DNA of 14,884 nt from Methylophilaceae bacterium (lineage in GTDB: Bacteria > Pseudomonadota > Gammaproteobacteria > Burkholderiales > Methylophilaceae), in NCBI GenBank assembly GCA_025362115.1, contig JANYIK010000164.1:1-14884 (forward strand), written 5' to 3'. This document shows positions 1 through 7,242 of the stretch, in pieces (positions within the stretch are counted from its first letter, which is position 1; every line of letters begins with the position of its first letter). The notes under the pieces were generated by a model. That model saw only the letters and a list, made by a program, of their open reading frames with translations, did not search any database and had not been told where the DNA came from. The position numbers and the translations under genes are program-made.

Positions 1-366
1 AAAGCGCATCGGGCGATTGAAAGCCTGACGTTAGATAGAGAGGTCGCCCACTTGAAGGACGACCTGATGCCGCGCTACGCCAGCATGATTTACAACGGCT
101 ATTGGTGGAGCCCGGAAAGGGTTGCGCTGCAAACCCTGATGGACCACACGCAAAGCAGTGTGAATGGGTTTGTGCGCGTCAAGCTCTACAAAGGTAATGT
201 GATTGTGGTCGGGCGCGACAGCAAGGGCGACTCGCTGTTCGACTCCACCATTGCTACGTTTGAAGACGATGCGGGGGCTTATGACCAGAAAGATGCCGGT
301 GGATTCATCAAGCTGAACGCTTTGCGGATGCGGATTGCCGCTAATTTGAAAAACAGAAAAGGATAA
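1..366 (+). CDS. argG: Argininosuccinate synthase, C-terminal part (5' end outside window)
   Basis: The frame is open from the first base to the TAA at 364-366, giving the last 121 residues of argininosuccinate synthase. This enzyme joins citrulline and aspartate using ATP in arginine synthesis in the cytoplasm. Stretches typical of the family are visible: DDLMPRYASMIYNGYWWSPE, then VNGFVRVKLYKGNVIVVGR, then SLFDSTIATFEDDAGAYDQ and a final GGFIKLNALRMRIAANL. This C-terminal region forms the tetramerisation helix and part of the substrate-binding region in known structures. A TTG at 52 could be mistaken for a start, but the homology runs upstream through REVAHLKDD, so the gene is cut by the window edge and is not a short gene. 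Only 3 bp separate it from ppnP, and the AAGGA before the ppnP start lies within the end of argG, which suggests co-transcription. Confidence 0.95.
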   Translation, partial: KAHRAIESLTLDREVAHLKDDLMPRYASMIYNGYWWSPERVALQTLMDHTQSSVNGFVRVKLYKGNVIVVGRDSKGDSLFDSTIATFEDDAGAYDQKDAGGFIKLNALRMRIAANLKNRKG

Positions 367-369
367 ACC

Positions 370-681
370 ATGGCTCAATTTGATAACGTTAGCGTCAAAA
401 AGAAAGCAAACGTGTACTTCGACGGCAAGTGCGTCAGTCATACGCTGTTGATGCCCAACGGCACGCGCTGTACGGTGGGGGTGATATTCCCCAGCACGCT
501 GACTTTTAATACAGAATCACCAGAGTTGATGGAAATCAATCTGGGCGAATGCAAGGTGCGACTCAAGGGTGAAAGCGAATGGAAGACCTACAAGGCAGGT
601 GATAAGTTTGCCGTGCCGGGGAATTCATCGTTCGACATAGAAACTATCGAAATGCTGGATTACGTGTGTCACTTCGAGTGA
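370..681 (+). CDS. ppnP: Pyrimidine/purine nucleoside phosphorylase PpnP (YaiE/DUF1255 family)
   Basis: This 103-residue protein is a full-length member of the small cupin-like PpnP family. The family cleaves nucleosides such as uridine, adenosine, guanosine and cytidine with phosphate to give the free base and ribose-1-phosphate. Visible family features are the N-terminal FDNVSVKKKANVYFDGKCVSH segment (shortened here), the central GTRCTVGVIFPSTLTFNTES, the EINLGECKVRLKGESEWK strand pair and the cupin-type AGDKFAVPGNSSFDIET near the C-terminus. The ATG is preceded by AAGGATAAACC, a good ribosome binding site that sits in the argG tail. yajQ follows 7 bp after the stop. Salvage of nucleosides fits loosely with the purine genes elsewhere in the window, but no functional link is shown by the sequence. 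Confidence 0.93.
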   Translation: MAQFDNVSVKKKANVYFDGKCVSHTLLMPNGTRCTVGVIFPSTLTFNTESPELMEINLGECKVRLKGESEWKTYKAGDKFAVPGNSSFDIETIEMLDYVCHFE

Positions 682-688
682 GATAAAC

Positions 689-1183
689 ATGCCTTCTTTT
701 GACATTACTTCCGAAGTTGACATGGTCGCACTGAAGAACGCGATAGACGTGGCTGACCGCCAGATCATCAATCGTTACGACTTCAAAGGTACGTCAGCCA
801 AAGTCGAGCTAAACGAAAAAGATAAGCTCATCACCTTGCACGGCGACTCTGACTTTCAATTGGATCAGATCAAGGCCATTTTATTTCCCGCGCTGGAGAA
901 AAAAGAGCCGGAAAGCAGCAAGCGTATGGATTTGCAGGATGTGCAGAAAGTCTCCGGCAACAAGGTCAAACAAGTCATGAAAATCCGCGACGGGATTGAT
1001 TCCGAGCTGGCCAAAAAGATTGTCAGATTGATTAAGGATTCCGGCCTGAAAGTGCAAGCGAGTATTCAGGGCGAAGAGGTGCGGGTGAATGGGGCAAAAC
1101 GTGATTTTCTGCAAGATGCAATCGCGCTGGTAAGAAAGTCAATCACAGACTTTCCATTGAAATACGGGAATTTTAGGGATTAA
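689..1183 (+). CDS. yajQ: YajQ-family nucleotide-binding protein
   Basis: A 164-residue member of the YajQ (UPF0234) family, full length. It begins MPSFDITSEVDMVALKNAID and carries the diagnostic INRYDFKGTSAKVEL, followed by the QLDQIKAILFPALEKK region. The second half has KVSGNKVKQVMKIRDGID and LVRKSITDFPLKYGNFRD at the end. The fold is two ferredoxin-like domains. A Xanthomonas member binds cyclic di-GMP and acts with a transcription factor, and other members bind nucleotides or tRNA; the role here is unproven. The start follows ppnP by 7 bp with only a weak purine-rich ribosome binding site (GAGTGAGAT), which suggests translation is coupled to the upstream genes. Confidence 0.93.
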   Translation: MPSFDITSEVDMVALKNAIDVADRQIINRYDFKGTSAKVELNEKDKLITLHGDSDFQLDQIKAILFPALEKKEPESSKRMDLQDVQKVSGNKVKQVMKIRDGIDSELAKKIVRLIKDSGLKVQASIQGEEVRVNGAKRDFLQDAIALVRKSITDFPLKYGNFRD

Positions 1184-1200
1184 TGTGTGAAGGAGAAGTT

Positions 1201-1326
1201 ATGAACAAAATCATTACATTTATTGTGTTGGGTTGTGTTTTGATGCTGACGGGCTGTAATACCGTGCACGGTCTTGGTAAGGATTTGGAAAAAGCTGGCG
1301 AAGCCGTACAAAAATCTACCAATTAA
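1201..1326 (+). CDS. Small entericidin A/B-like lipoprotein (41 aa)
   Basis: A 41-residue gene missed by simple length cut-offs. It starts at an ATG preceded by a strong AAGGAG (1190-1195) with 5-nt spacing. The product reads MNKIITFIVLGCVLMLTGC, a lysine-bearing start plus hydrophobic core ending in a lipobox LTGC, so Cys19 would be lipidated by Lgt and the signal peptide cut by signal peptidase II. The mature part (CNTVHGLGKDLEKAGEAVQ) matches the short amphipathic pattern of entericidins, where the GxGKDxxxxGexvq motif is typical. In E. coli, EcnA and EcnB are described as an antidote/bacteriolytic toxin pair. Only one copy is present here, so a toxin role cannot be assumed; a small envelope stress lipoprotein is equally possible. 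It lies 17 bp after yajQ and 36 bp before asd. Confidence 0.85.
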   Translation: MNKIITFIVLGCVLMLTGCNTVHGLGKDLEKAGEAVQKSTN

Positions 1327-1362
1327 CCATTTAGTAAGAGCATTGAGAATTCAGGAAAAAGC

Positions 1363-2475
1363 ATGTTAAGAGTTGGATTTATTGGTTGGCGCGGAATGGT
1401 GGGTTCGGTACTCATGCAGCGTATGCGTGAGGAAGGCGATTTTGCGCTCATTGATCCGGTATTTTTTACCACCTCGCAAACCGGTGGTAAAGCGCCGGAA
1501 ATCGGTAAGGATGTGCCGCCGCTGAAGGATGCCAAGAACATCGCTGAGTTGGAGACGCTGGACGCTATTATTTCCTGCCAAGGTGGCGATTACACCAGCG
1601 AGGTATTTCCTCAATTAAGAGCCGCTGGCTGGAACGGTCACTGGATAGACGCGGCTTCCACGCTGCGTATGGAGCAAAACTCCGTCATCATCCTTGATCC
1701 AGTCAATCTTAACGTCATCCAGAGTGCGTTGGCGAAAGGGGGCAATAATTGGATAGGCGGTAATTGCACCGTGAGCCTAATGTTGATGGCCTTGGGTGGC
1801 CTGTTTCGTGAGAATTTGGTGGAATGGGCGACTTCCATGACTTACCAAGCGGCTTCTGGTGCGGGCGCGCAGAATATGCGCGAGTTGCTGCAACAAATGG
1901 GTGAGGCGCATCGTGTGGCGCAGGAGTATCTTAACGACCCGGCTGCGGCCATTTTGGATATAGACCGTGAAGTGGCGGGTACTTTACGAGATGACAATTT
2001 CCCTGTAGCGCATTTTGGCGTACCGCTGGCTGGCAGCCTGATCCCTTGGATAGATAAGGACTTGGGCAACGGTCAGAGCAAAGAAGAATGGAAAGGTGGT
2101 GCTGAAACCAACAAGATATTGGGTCGTGAAGCCAGCCCCACGCCCATAGATGGCTTGTGCGTGCGTATTGGGGCAATGCGATGCCATTCCCAAGCACTTA
2201 CCATCAAGCTGAAAAAAGACGTGCCGTTGGATGATATTAACGCCATTATCGCTGCGGCCAATGATTGGGTGCAGGTGGTACCGAACGAACGCGAAGCGAG
2301 CATGAATGAACTCACCCCGACTGCGGTGACCGGCAAGTTGAAGGTGCCTGTAGGGCGGTTACGCAAGATGAATATGGGGGGTGAATATCTCTCGGCATTT
2401 ACCGTGGGTGACCAGTTGTTATGGGGGGCGGCGGAGCCGTTGCGGCGTATGTTGCGACTTTTGCTGGAAAGATAG
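1363..2475 (+). CDS. asd: Aspartate-semialdehyde dehydrogenase
   Basis: A 370-residue enzyme that reduces aspartyl phosphate to aspartate semialdehyde with NADPH, the branch point to lysine/diaminopimelate, threonine and methionine. The N-terminal Rossmann motif is VGFIGWRGMVGSVLMQRM. The catalytic cysteine is Cys135 in GGNCTVSLMLMALGGL, the same position as in the E. coli (long, Gram-negative) type. The substrate-binding GLCVRIGAMRCHSQALTIKL, with its histidine, lies near residues 265-285, and the C-terminus keeps LSAFTVGDQLLWGAAEPLRRML. The length is normal. The ATG has AGGAAAAAGC just upstream. fimV follows 64 bp later on the same strand; this asd-fimV order is common in beta- and gammaproteobacteria. 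Confidence 0.97.
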   Translation: MLRVGFIGWRGMVGSVLMQRMREEGDFALIDPVFFTTSQTGGKAPEIGKDVPPLKDAKNIAELETLDAIISCQGGDYTSEVFPQLRAAGWNGHWIDAASTLRMEQNSVIILDPVNLNVIQSALAKGGNNWIGGNCTVSLMLMALGGLFRENLVEWATSMTYQAASGAGAQNMRELLQQMGEAHRVAQEYLNDPAAAILDIDREVAGTLRDDNFPVAHFGVPLAGSLIPWIDKDLGNGQSKEEWKGGAETNKILGREASPTPIDGLCVRIGAMRCHSQALTIKLKKDVPLDDINAIIAAANDWVQVVPNEREASMNELTPTAVTGKLKVPVGRLRKMNMGGEYLSAFTVGDQLLWGAAEPLRRMLRLLLER

Positions 2476-2539
2476 TTGTTCAGGGTTGCCCCAAGTGATA
2501 CAGTGCCAGAAAACTATAGTTTGAAAAAGGATAATTATC

Positions 2540-5428
2540 GTGCATGATTCAACGTCAAAAAACATACTTTTGGCACTTTGCTTTGCTCTATTTTCAACCG
2601 GAGCGCTTGCTGCCAAACTAGGCGATATCACCGTGTTGTCTGCCCAAGGCCAGCCGCTCAATGCAGAGATCGCCTTATTCCCCGCCAATGAAGAAGAGCT
2701 CACCGGCATTAGCGCACGCATCGCTTCTGCCGAGGTGTTTGCTGAACAAGGCCTGACGCGGGCAGCCGAGCTGGATTCGGTACGCGCTGTGGTGGGCGTG
2801 CGTGCAGACGGGCAGCCAATCGTGCAGTTATTCTCTTCCGCTCCAATCAATACTTCTGCCTTGGACATGCTGATCCAGGTGGATTCCAGCGCGGGCGGCA
2901 GCTTGGTACGTAAATATGCCTTGTCGCTGGAAGCCGCCCCGGCTGCGGCTGCACCAGAACAAGTCGCCTTGCCGGAGGCGACTACAGAATCCCCTCCTGC
3001 AGCTAAAGAACCCGTGATGGCAACGGAAGCAGGCATGGCTGAGTCGGAGCCAGCCATGGAAGCCGCCCCTGAAGAAGCGATGATAGAAGAGGCTGCACCG
3101 GAAGAAGTGATGGAGGAACACGAGGCCACCATAGAAGAAATGACGGTGGATGTGAGCGGTATCGAAGCGTCGGAAGACGAACCCAGCCAGTTTGATGAAG
3201 ACGCGGACCTAGCGGTTGATGATATGCAGGCCGAAGATATGAGTTCCCCATCACCAGATGAGCCGCAAGAAATGATGGCCGAAGAGCTTGCAGACGACAT
3301 GGCCACCGACGATATGCAGGCGCAGGACATGACCGAAGTGGAAGAGATCGAGCCGGAGGTGGCCGAAGAAGCGGTCGAGCCTGAACCTACGCCGGAAGAA
3401 TTGGCGGCAATGACGGCTGAAGAATTTAACCCAGATAACCCAGTAGAAGCGCCTCCTGAGCCAGCTATGAATGTGACTGTTGGCAAAGGCGATACTCTGC
3501 GCAAAATCTCTACTCAACATTGGCGTGACGATGTCAGCCTAGAACAAATGATGGCGGGGATATATCGCGCTAATCCGCAAGCTTTCAAAAAGGGCAACCC
3601 TGAACGCATGAAAGTGGGTGAGATTGTGCGCGTGCCTAGCGCGGATGACTTGAAAGCCATAGATCAAGCAGATGCTGAGAGTTTTGTTCATGCTAAAAAC
3701 TGGAATGCCTATCGCAACAAGCTTTCTGACACGGTGGCTAAATCCGCCCCAGTCAAAGACAGCGCGTCATCTTCCGTAGCCAGTGGAAAGATTGCTACGG
3801 TGCGCGATCAGGCCGAAGCAGCTCACGAGCCGCGCGACGTGGTGAAGTTGTCCGGTGATGCCGGCAAGGCTGTGGGCAACAAAATGAGCAAGGCGGCGAT
3901 GGAAGAAGAACTCGCCGCGCGTGAAAATGCCTTGAGAGAATCCAATGACCGTATCGCCTTGCTGGAAAAGCAACTAGCCGATGCCAATAAATTGCTGGAA
4001 ATGCAGAAGCAAGCAGCGGCTCCTGCGGCAGCGGCTGAACCAACCAAAGACCAAGCCAAACCCGCAGCGGCCAAATCTGGCATGCTCACCAGCTTGCAAG
4101 AAAACTTGCAAAAAAATCCTGATATGAGAGCCAAAGGCCTAGGGGTGCTGGCCATCTTGTTGGCACTCTTCCTGTTCTTGCGAAACCGAGGCAAAGGGGA
4201 CAACGCCCCAAAAAAACCTGATGCGCCCACTACCGAAACTGGTGGTGCGGCGCTAGTAGAAGCAAGCGTAGTAGATCAAGCTGAAGCTGCTCTCGCAGAA
4301 CCTACTCCAGAAGCTGTAGTTGAACCCACAGAAGTGCTGGATACTTCTGATTTGGACACCCTGCTGCCGGATACTGATCCTGAGCCGACTACCGAGCCAC
4401 CACAGGAAGCCAGCGTTGAAGAACCAGTTGCGGAAGAACCTACTGCCGATGAATTAGTTGCTGACATGATGGCGGCTTCGGATGCGGTAGAAACCGAAGC
4501 GCCTACGGCACCAGAGCCTGCAGCAAGCGATGATTTTGACAAGGTGTTTGAATCTGAAACCGCCTTGGCAGATATGGTAGCTGAAATCCCAGAATCAACG
4601 GCACCAATGGATGAAGCCGCTGCTGCGATGGCTGATGAGGCTGCCACCGACATGATGGCCGCTACAGCGATGGAAGAAGGCAGTGTAGAGGCTGACGACC
4701 AGTTTGCACTGGATGATGTGTTTGCCGAGGCTGCTGAACCGGCCGTCGCACCAGCCGCTGAAAAGTTGGATGATCTGGACGAGATATTCGGTTCTGAAAC
4801 TGCGCTGGCAGAGGCGGTTGCCGATATGCCGACAAGTACGGCATCAGTGGATGAAACTGCCGTCGCCATCGCTGATGAAGCTGCCACCGACATGATGGCG
4901 GCCACGGCGATGGAAGATGGCAGTGTTGAGGCGGATGACCAGTTTGCGCTGGATGATGTATTTGGAGAAGCCGCTCCGGTGATTGAGATGGAATCTCCAC
5001 CAGAAGCCACACCCGATGTGCCACCCGCAGATGGCGACCATTCCGCAGCATTGGCAGCGGCGTTTGAAGAAACCGCCAAAGAAGATATGAGCGGTTTGGA
5101 TTTTGATTTTGCAGCGGAAATGCCGGAAGAAGAAGTTGCCCCCGCACTCGTCGCTAAAACCAAGGCTAAAAAAGCTGCAAAACCCAGAGCTAAAAAAGCT
5201 GCGGCGGAGCCCGAAGTTAAGCTAGACCTTTCTGGCATAGACTTGGATGTGGCTAGTGAGAATGCCGCAGCAGATTCAGCGGAAGTGGAAACCAAGCTGG
5301 ACCTTGTGGTCGCTTACATGGACATGGCCGACGAAGACGGAGCGCGCGAATTGCTGCAAGAGGTGGTCAAAGAAGGTAGTGCAGCGCAAATCGCCAAAGC
5401 GAAAAAGCTATTGGGTGATCTTGGCTAA
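2540..5428 (+). CDS. fimV: FimV-family peptidoglycan-binding inner-membrane protein
   Basis: A 962-residue protein of the FimV/HubP polar-scaffold family, needed in other species for type IV pilus assembly (the PilQ secretin), twitching and polar organisation. The start is GTG at 2540, supported by AAAAAGG 9 nt upstream. Order of parts: signal peptide (residues 1-24, ending TGALA); conserved FimV N-terminal domain (about 25-135, from AKLGDITVLSAQGQPLNAEI); a long acidic Ala/Glu/Met-rich stretch; a LysM domain (about 311-366, GKGDTLRKISTQHW to VGEIVRVP); a coiled coil (about 449-495); one membrane helix (533-549, GLGVLAILLALFLFLR); a long acidic cytoplasmic region with an 80-residue duplication (665-734 and 745-814); a Lys/Ala-rich patch (873-895); and the conserved FimV C-terminal helix pair (914-962, KLDLVVAYMDMADEDGARELL). 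The family diverges greatly in the linkers, so only the ends and the LysM are strong evidence. Position after asd supports the call. Confidence 0.93.
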   Translation: MHDSTSKNILLALCFALFSTGALAAKLGDITVLSAQGQPLNAEIALFPANEEELTGISARIASAEVFAEQGLTRAAELDSVRAVVGVRADGQPIVQLFSSAPINTSALDMLIQVDSSAGGSLVRKYALSLEAAPAAAAPEQVALPEATTESPPAAKEPVMATEAGMAESEPAMEAAPEEAMIEEAAPEEVMEEHEATIEEMTVDVSGIEASEDEPSQFDEDADLAVDDMQAEDMSSPSPDEPQEMMAEELADDMATDDMQAQDMTEVEEIEPEVAEEAVEPEPTPEELAAMTAEEFNPDNPVEAPPEPAMNVTVGKGDTLRKISTQHWRDDVSLEQMMAGIYRANPQAFKKGNPERMKVGEIVRVPSADDLKAIDQADAESFVHAKNWNAYRNKLSDTVAKSAPVKDSASSSVASGKIATVRDQAEAAHEPRDVVKLSGDAGKAVGNKMSKAAMEEELAARENALRESNDRIALLEKQLADANKLLEMQKQAAAPAAAAEPTKDQAKPAAAKSGMLTSLQENLQKNPDMRAKGLGVLAILLALFLFLRNRGKGDNAPKKPDAPTTETGGAALVEASVVDQAEAALAEPTPEAVVEPTEVLDTSDLDTLLPDTDPEPTTEPPQEASVEEPVAEEPTADELVADMMAASDAVETEAPTAPEPAASDDFDKVFESETALADMVAEIPESTAPMDEAAAAMADEAATDMMAATAMEEGSVEADDQFALDDVFAEAAEPAVAPAAEKLDDLDEIFGSETALAEAVADMPTSTASVDETAVAIADEAATDMMAATAMEDGSVEADDQFALDDVFGEAAPVIEMESPPEATPDVPPADGDHSAALAAAFEETAKEDMSGLDFDFAAEMPEEEVAPALVAKTKAKKAAKPRAKKAAAEPEVKLDLSGIDLDVASENAAADSAEVETKLDLVVAYMDMADEDGARELLQEVVKEGSAAQIAKAKKLLGDLG
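4532..4981 (+). repeat. Two diverged in-frame 240-bp repeat units inside fimV
   Basis: The unit starting at 4532 recurs exactly 240 bp later at 4772, i.e. an 80-residue period. Both copies share SETALA near the start, ADEAATDMMAATAME in the middle and GSVEADDQFALDDVF at the end. The nucleotide match is highest in the second half of the unit (4651-4731 against 4891-4971), while the start and linker have drifted. This looks like a tandem duplication kept in frame, which would change the length of the acidic cytoplasmic region of FimV. Confidence 0.85.
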
Positions 5429-5449
5429 ATCTGGTGTAACGTATATTCA

Positions 5450-5475
5450 GGCCGGGCGAAAGCTCGGCCTTTTTT
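5450..5475 (+). terminator. Intrinsic terminator of fimV
   Basis: GGCCGGGC (5450-5457) pairs with GCTCGGCC (5462-5469) as an 8-bp stem with one G-U pair, closed by a GAAA tetraloop and followed by six T (5470-5475). It starts 21 bp after the fimV stop. There is no T tract on the opposite strand, so it works only for + strand transcripts. Confidence 0.9.
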
Positions 5476-5477
5476 AT

Positions 5478-5663
5478 GGGACTTATATACTTAACTTCCT
5501 GGGAGTGGAAAATGTGGTTCGATACATTCTCCGTTCGTCCCCGTATCAAGTACGGGACAGGCTCTGAGTAAGCGGCGAAGCCGCTATATCGAAGGATACG
5601 AACGGAGAACACTCACCACGAACGGGGGATTCTATGGTTAAGAAAGTTAGGTATATAAGTCCC
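5478..5663. repeat. Nested inverted-repeat element (MITE/REP-like) between convergent fimV and hemF
   Basis: The ends at 5478-5500 and 5641-5663 are inverted repeats matching at 21 of 23 positions (outer core GGGACTTATATAC). Inside lie a perfect 12-bp inverted pair, TTCTCCGTTCGT (5527-5538) with ACGAACGGAGAA (5598-5609), and two small hairpins between its arms: CCCGTA/TACGGG (5540-5545, 5551-5556) and AGCGGC/GCCGCT (5571-5576, 5580-5585). A further ACGAACGG copy is at 5618. The right end is followed by a T tract (5665-5671). The region carries no credible gene. CGTTCGT/ACGAACG cores of this kind are typical of dispersed intergenic palindromes in betaproteobacteria (recollection, not searched). 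It may act as a mobile non-autonomous element or as a transcript-end structure between the two converging genes. Confidence 0.75.
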
Positions 5664-5686
5664 CTTTTTTTGGTAGAAACTTCACG

Positions 5687-6703
5687 TTAATTCAGCCAGT
5701 CTTTTCCGATTAAAAAATCACGATAAAGCTTGGCTTCTGCTGAGTTTGCTTCCGGCTGCCAATCGTAGCGCCATTTCACGCTAGGGGGCAATGACATCAA
5801 GATTGATTCGGTACGCCCTCCGGACTGCAAGCCAAACAAAGTGCCACGGTCGAACACCAAGTTAAACTCCACATAGCGGCCACGACGATAAGCTTGAAAA
5901 TCGCGTTCGCGTTCAGTGTAAGCTGTGTCACGGCGGCGTTGCAGAATGGGCAAATAGGCTTGCAGGAAACTGTCGCCCACACCTTGCACCAAGGCAAAAC
6001 AATTCTCAAAGCCCAGCTCGTTGAAATCATCAAAGAAGATGCCACCCACACCGCGTGGTTCTTTGCGGTGTTTGAGATAAAAATATTCGTCGCACCATTG
6101 CTTGAAGCGCGGGTGTAGCTCAGCGCCAAAGGGGGCAAGGGCTTCGCGACAAGTACGGTGGAAGTGCACCGCATCTTCCTCGAACCCGTAATAGGGTGTC
6201 AGGTCCATGCCACCACCAAACCACCAAATATCCGCAGCAGTTTTTACCCCTGCAACTGCGTTGCTTTCGTCAGTTCTCGCTTGCCGCACTTGTTGTGCTG
6301 TCTGCGCGAGAGCTTCCTCAGCGCCTTGTTTCGGTTGTAAATCTTGGGCGACTATTGATTTATTAAATGCTCTAAAACAACGGATGTTCATATGCACGGT
6401 CGGTGCGTAAGGATTCCGTGGGTGCAGCACTAGAGACAATCCGGTAGCTTCAAAGCTGCGTCCAGCGAGCTCGGGGCGACCTGCGCTTGCCGATGGTGGG
6501 AGCTTGTCGCCCATGACGTGGGAGAAATTTACCCCACCGCGTTCCAGTACGTTGCCCTCTTCCAGTACGCAACTGGTGCCGCCGCCACCTTCCGGGCGTT
6601 GCCAGGAGTCATGGATGAAGTGTTTGCCATCCGCGCGTTGCAATGCCTCAACGATGTGGTCTTGCAACGCTAACAGATAATTTTTGACTGCATCAAAATC
6701 CAT
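5687..6703 (-). CDS. hemF: Oxygen-dependent coproporphyrinogen III oxidase
   Basis: A 338-residue protein that performs the O2-dependent oxidative decarboxylation of coproporphyrinogen III to protoporphyrinogen IX in haem synthesis; cytoplasmic homodimer. Family blocks are all present: DSWQRPEGGGGTSCVLE, ERGGVNFSHV, RPELAGRSFEATGLSLVLHP, WWFGGGMDLTPYYGFEEDA, WCDEYFYLKHRKEPRGVGG, YRRGRYVEFNLVFDRGTLFG and GRTESILMSLPP. Residues about 112-156 form an extra segment relative to the roughly 300-residue E. coli enzyme, where R and WWFGGG are only about a dozen residues apart; the extra piece is about 38 residues, rich in Gln, Ala and Glu, and in frame. I chose the ATG at 6703, which has AGGG 7 nt upstream. 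A TTG two codons earlier (6709) would overlap tsaC. tsaC ends 2 bp upstream, so the two are likely co-translated. The gene converges with fimV. Confidence 0.96.
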   Translation of the reverse strand: MDFDAVKNYLLALQDHIVEALQRADGKHFIHDSWQRPEGGGGTSCVLEEGNVLERGGVNFSHVMGDKLPPSASAGRPELAGRSFEATGLSLVLHPRNPYAPTVHMNIRCFRAFNKSIVAQDLQPKQGAEEALAQTAQQVRQARTDESNAVAGVKTAADIWWFGGGMDLTPYYGFEEDAVHFHRTCREALAPFGAELHPRFKQWCDEYFYLKHRKEPRGVGGIFFDDFNELGFENCFALVQGVGDSFLQAYLPILQRRRDTAYTERERDFQAYRRGRYVEFNLVFDRGTLFGLQSGGRTESILMSLPPSVKWRYDWQPEANSAEAKLYRDFLIGKDWLN

Positions 6704-6705
6704 AT

Positions 6706-7242
6706 TCAAGCCCTAATCACCTTGCCACTAACAACATCCTGAATCGTTGAAGGTTTGCGCTGTTTACCTATAAGTCCCGGTAACACCATCACGCGGCTTC
6801 CAAATAATCGCGCGCAGTCGCGCGTGGTGCGAGTAGCCTTTCCACCACTGATATTAGCACTGGTGGATACCAGCGCCATACCCGCCTCGCGGCAAAGCCG
6901 GGCGGTGACGCGGTGGGCAGTAACACGTACCGCAATACTGCGATGTTTACCGGTGAGCCAGGCCGGACAATTTATCGCAGCCGGGATCAGCCAAGTGTGC
7001 GGCCCCGGCCATGTGGCCTGAGTGCGTTGTTGTTGCTGCGTGCTAAGTGGTTTGAGGTAAGGACGCAATTGGCGTACATGGGCGGCGACCAGAATGAGGC
7101 CTTTGGCTTGAGGGCGTTTTTTCAGGCGCAGGATTTTTTTTACCGCAGCGCGATTGCGCGGGTCGCAACCCAACCCAAAACAGGATTCGGTGGGATAGGC
7201 GATGACACCGCCATTCTTGAGATGTTGCCTTAAAGCGCGCAC
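6706..7242 (-). CDS. tsaC: Threonylcarbamoyl-AMP synthase (Sua5/YciO/YrdC family)
   Basis: A 178-residue single-domain YrdC-fold protein that makes threonylcarbamoyl-AMP from threonine, bicarbonate and ATP, the precursor for t6A at position 37 of ANN-decoding tRNAs. Visible motifs: GGVIAYPTESCFGLGCDP (residues 11-28), the basic ILRLKKRPQAKGLILV loop, WPGPHTWLIPA, RVTAH and the STSANISGG nucleotide-binding motif (126-134). There is no C-terminal Sua5 domain, so this is the short TsaC type. The start is GTG at 7242, sharing one base with the purD stop (TAGTG), and the ribosome binding site is weak, so translation probably depends on purD. YciO-like paralogues are an alternative, but the SxN and KxR motifs favour TsaC. 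Confidence 0.9.
   Translation of the reverse strand: MRALRQHLKNGGVIAYPTESCFGLGCDPRNRAAVKKILRLKKRPQAKGLILVAAHVRQLRPYLKPLSTQQQQRTQATWPGPHTWLIPAAINCPAWLTGKHRSIAVRVTAHRVTARLCREAGMALVSTSANISGGKATRTTRDCARLFGSRVMVLPGLIGKQRKPSTIQDVVSGKVIRA

Noticed and set aside
2485..2521. fimV promoter with TATAGT at 2515-2520
   Set aside because: The -10-like sequence lies in the small palindrome AACTATAGTT, and no -35 element is at an acceptable distance.
2419..3504. 361-codon minus-strand frame over fimV (and a 339-codon one at 4276-5295)
   Set aside because: Both are Ser/Ala-rich shadows of the Ala/Glu-rich fimV codons and overlap a well-supported gene.
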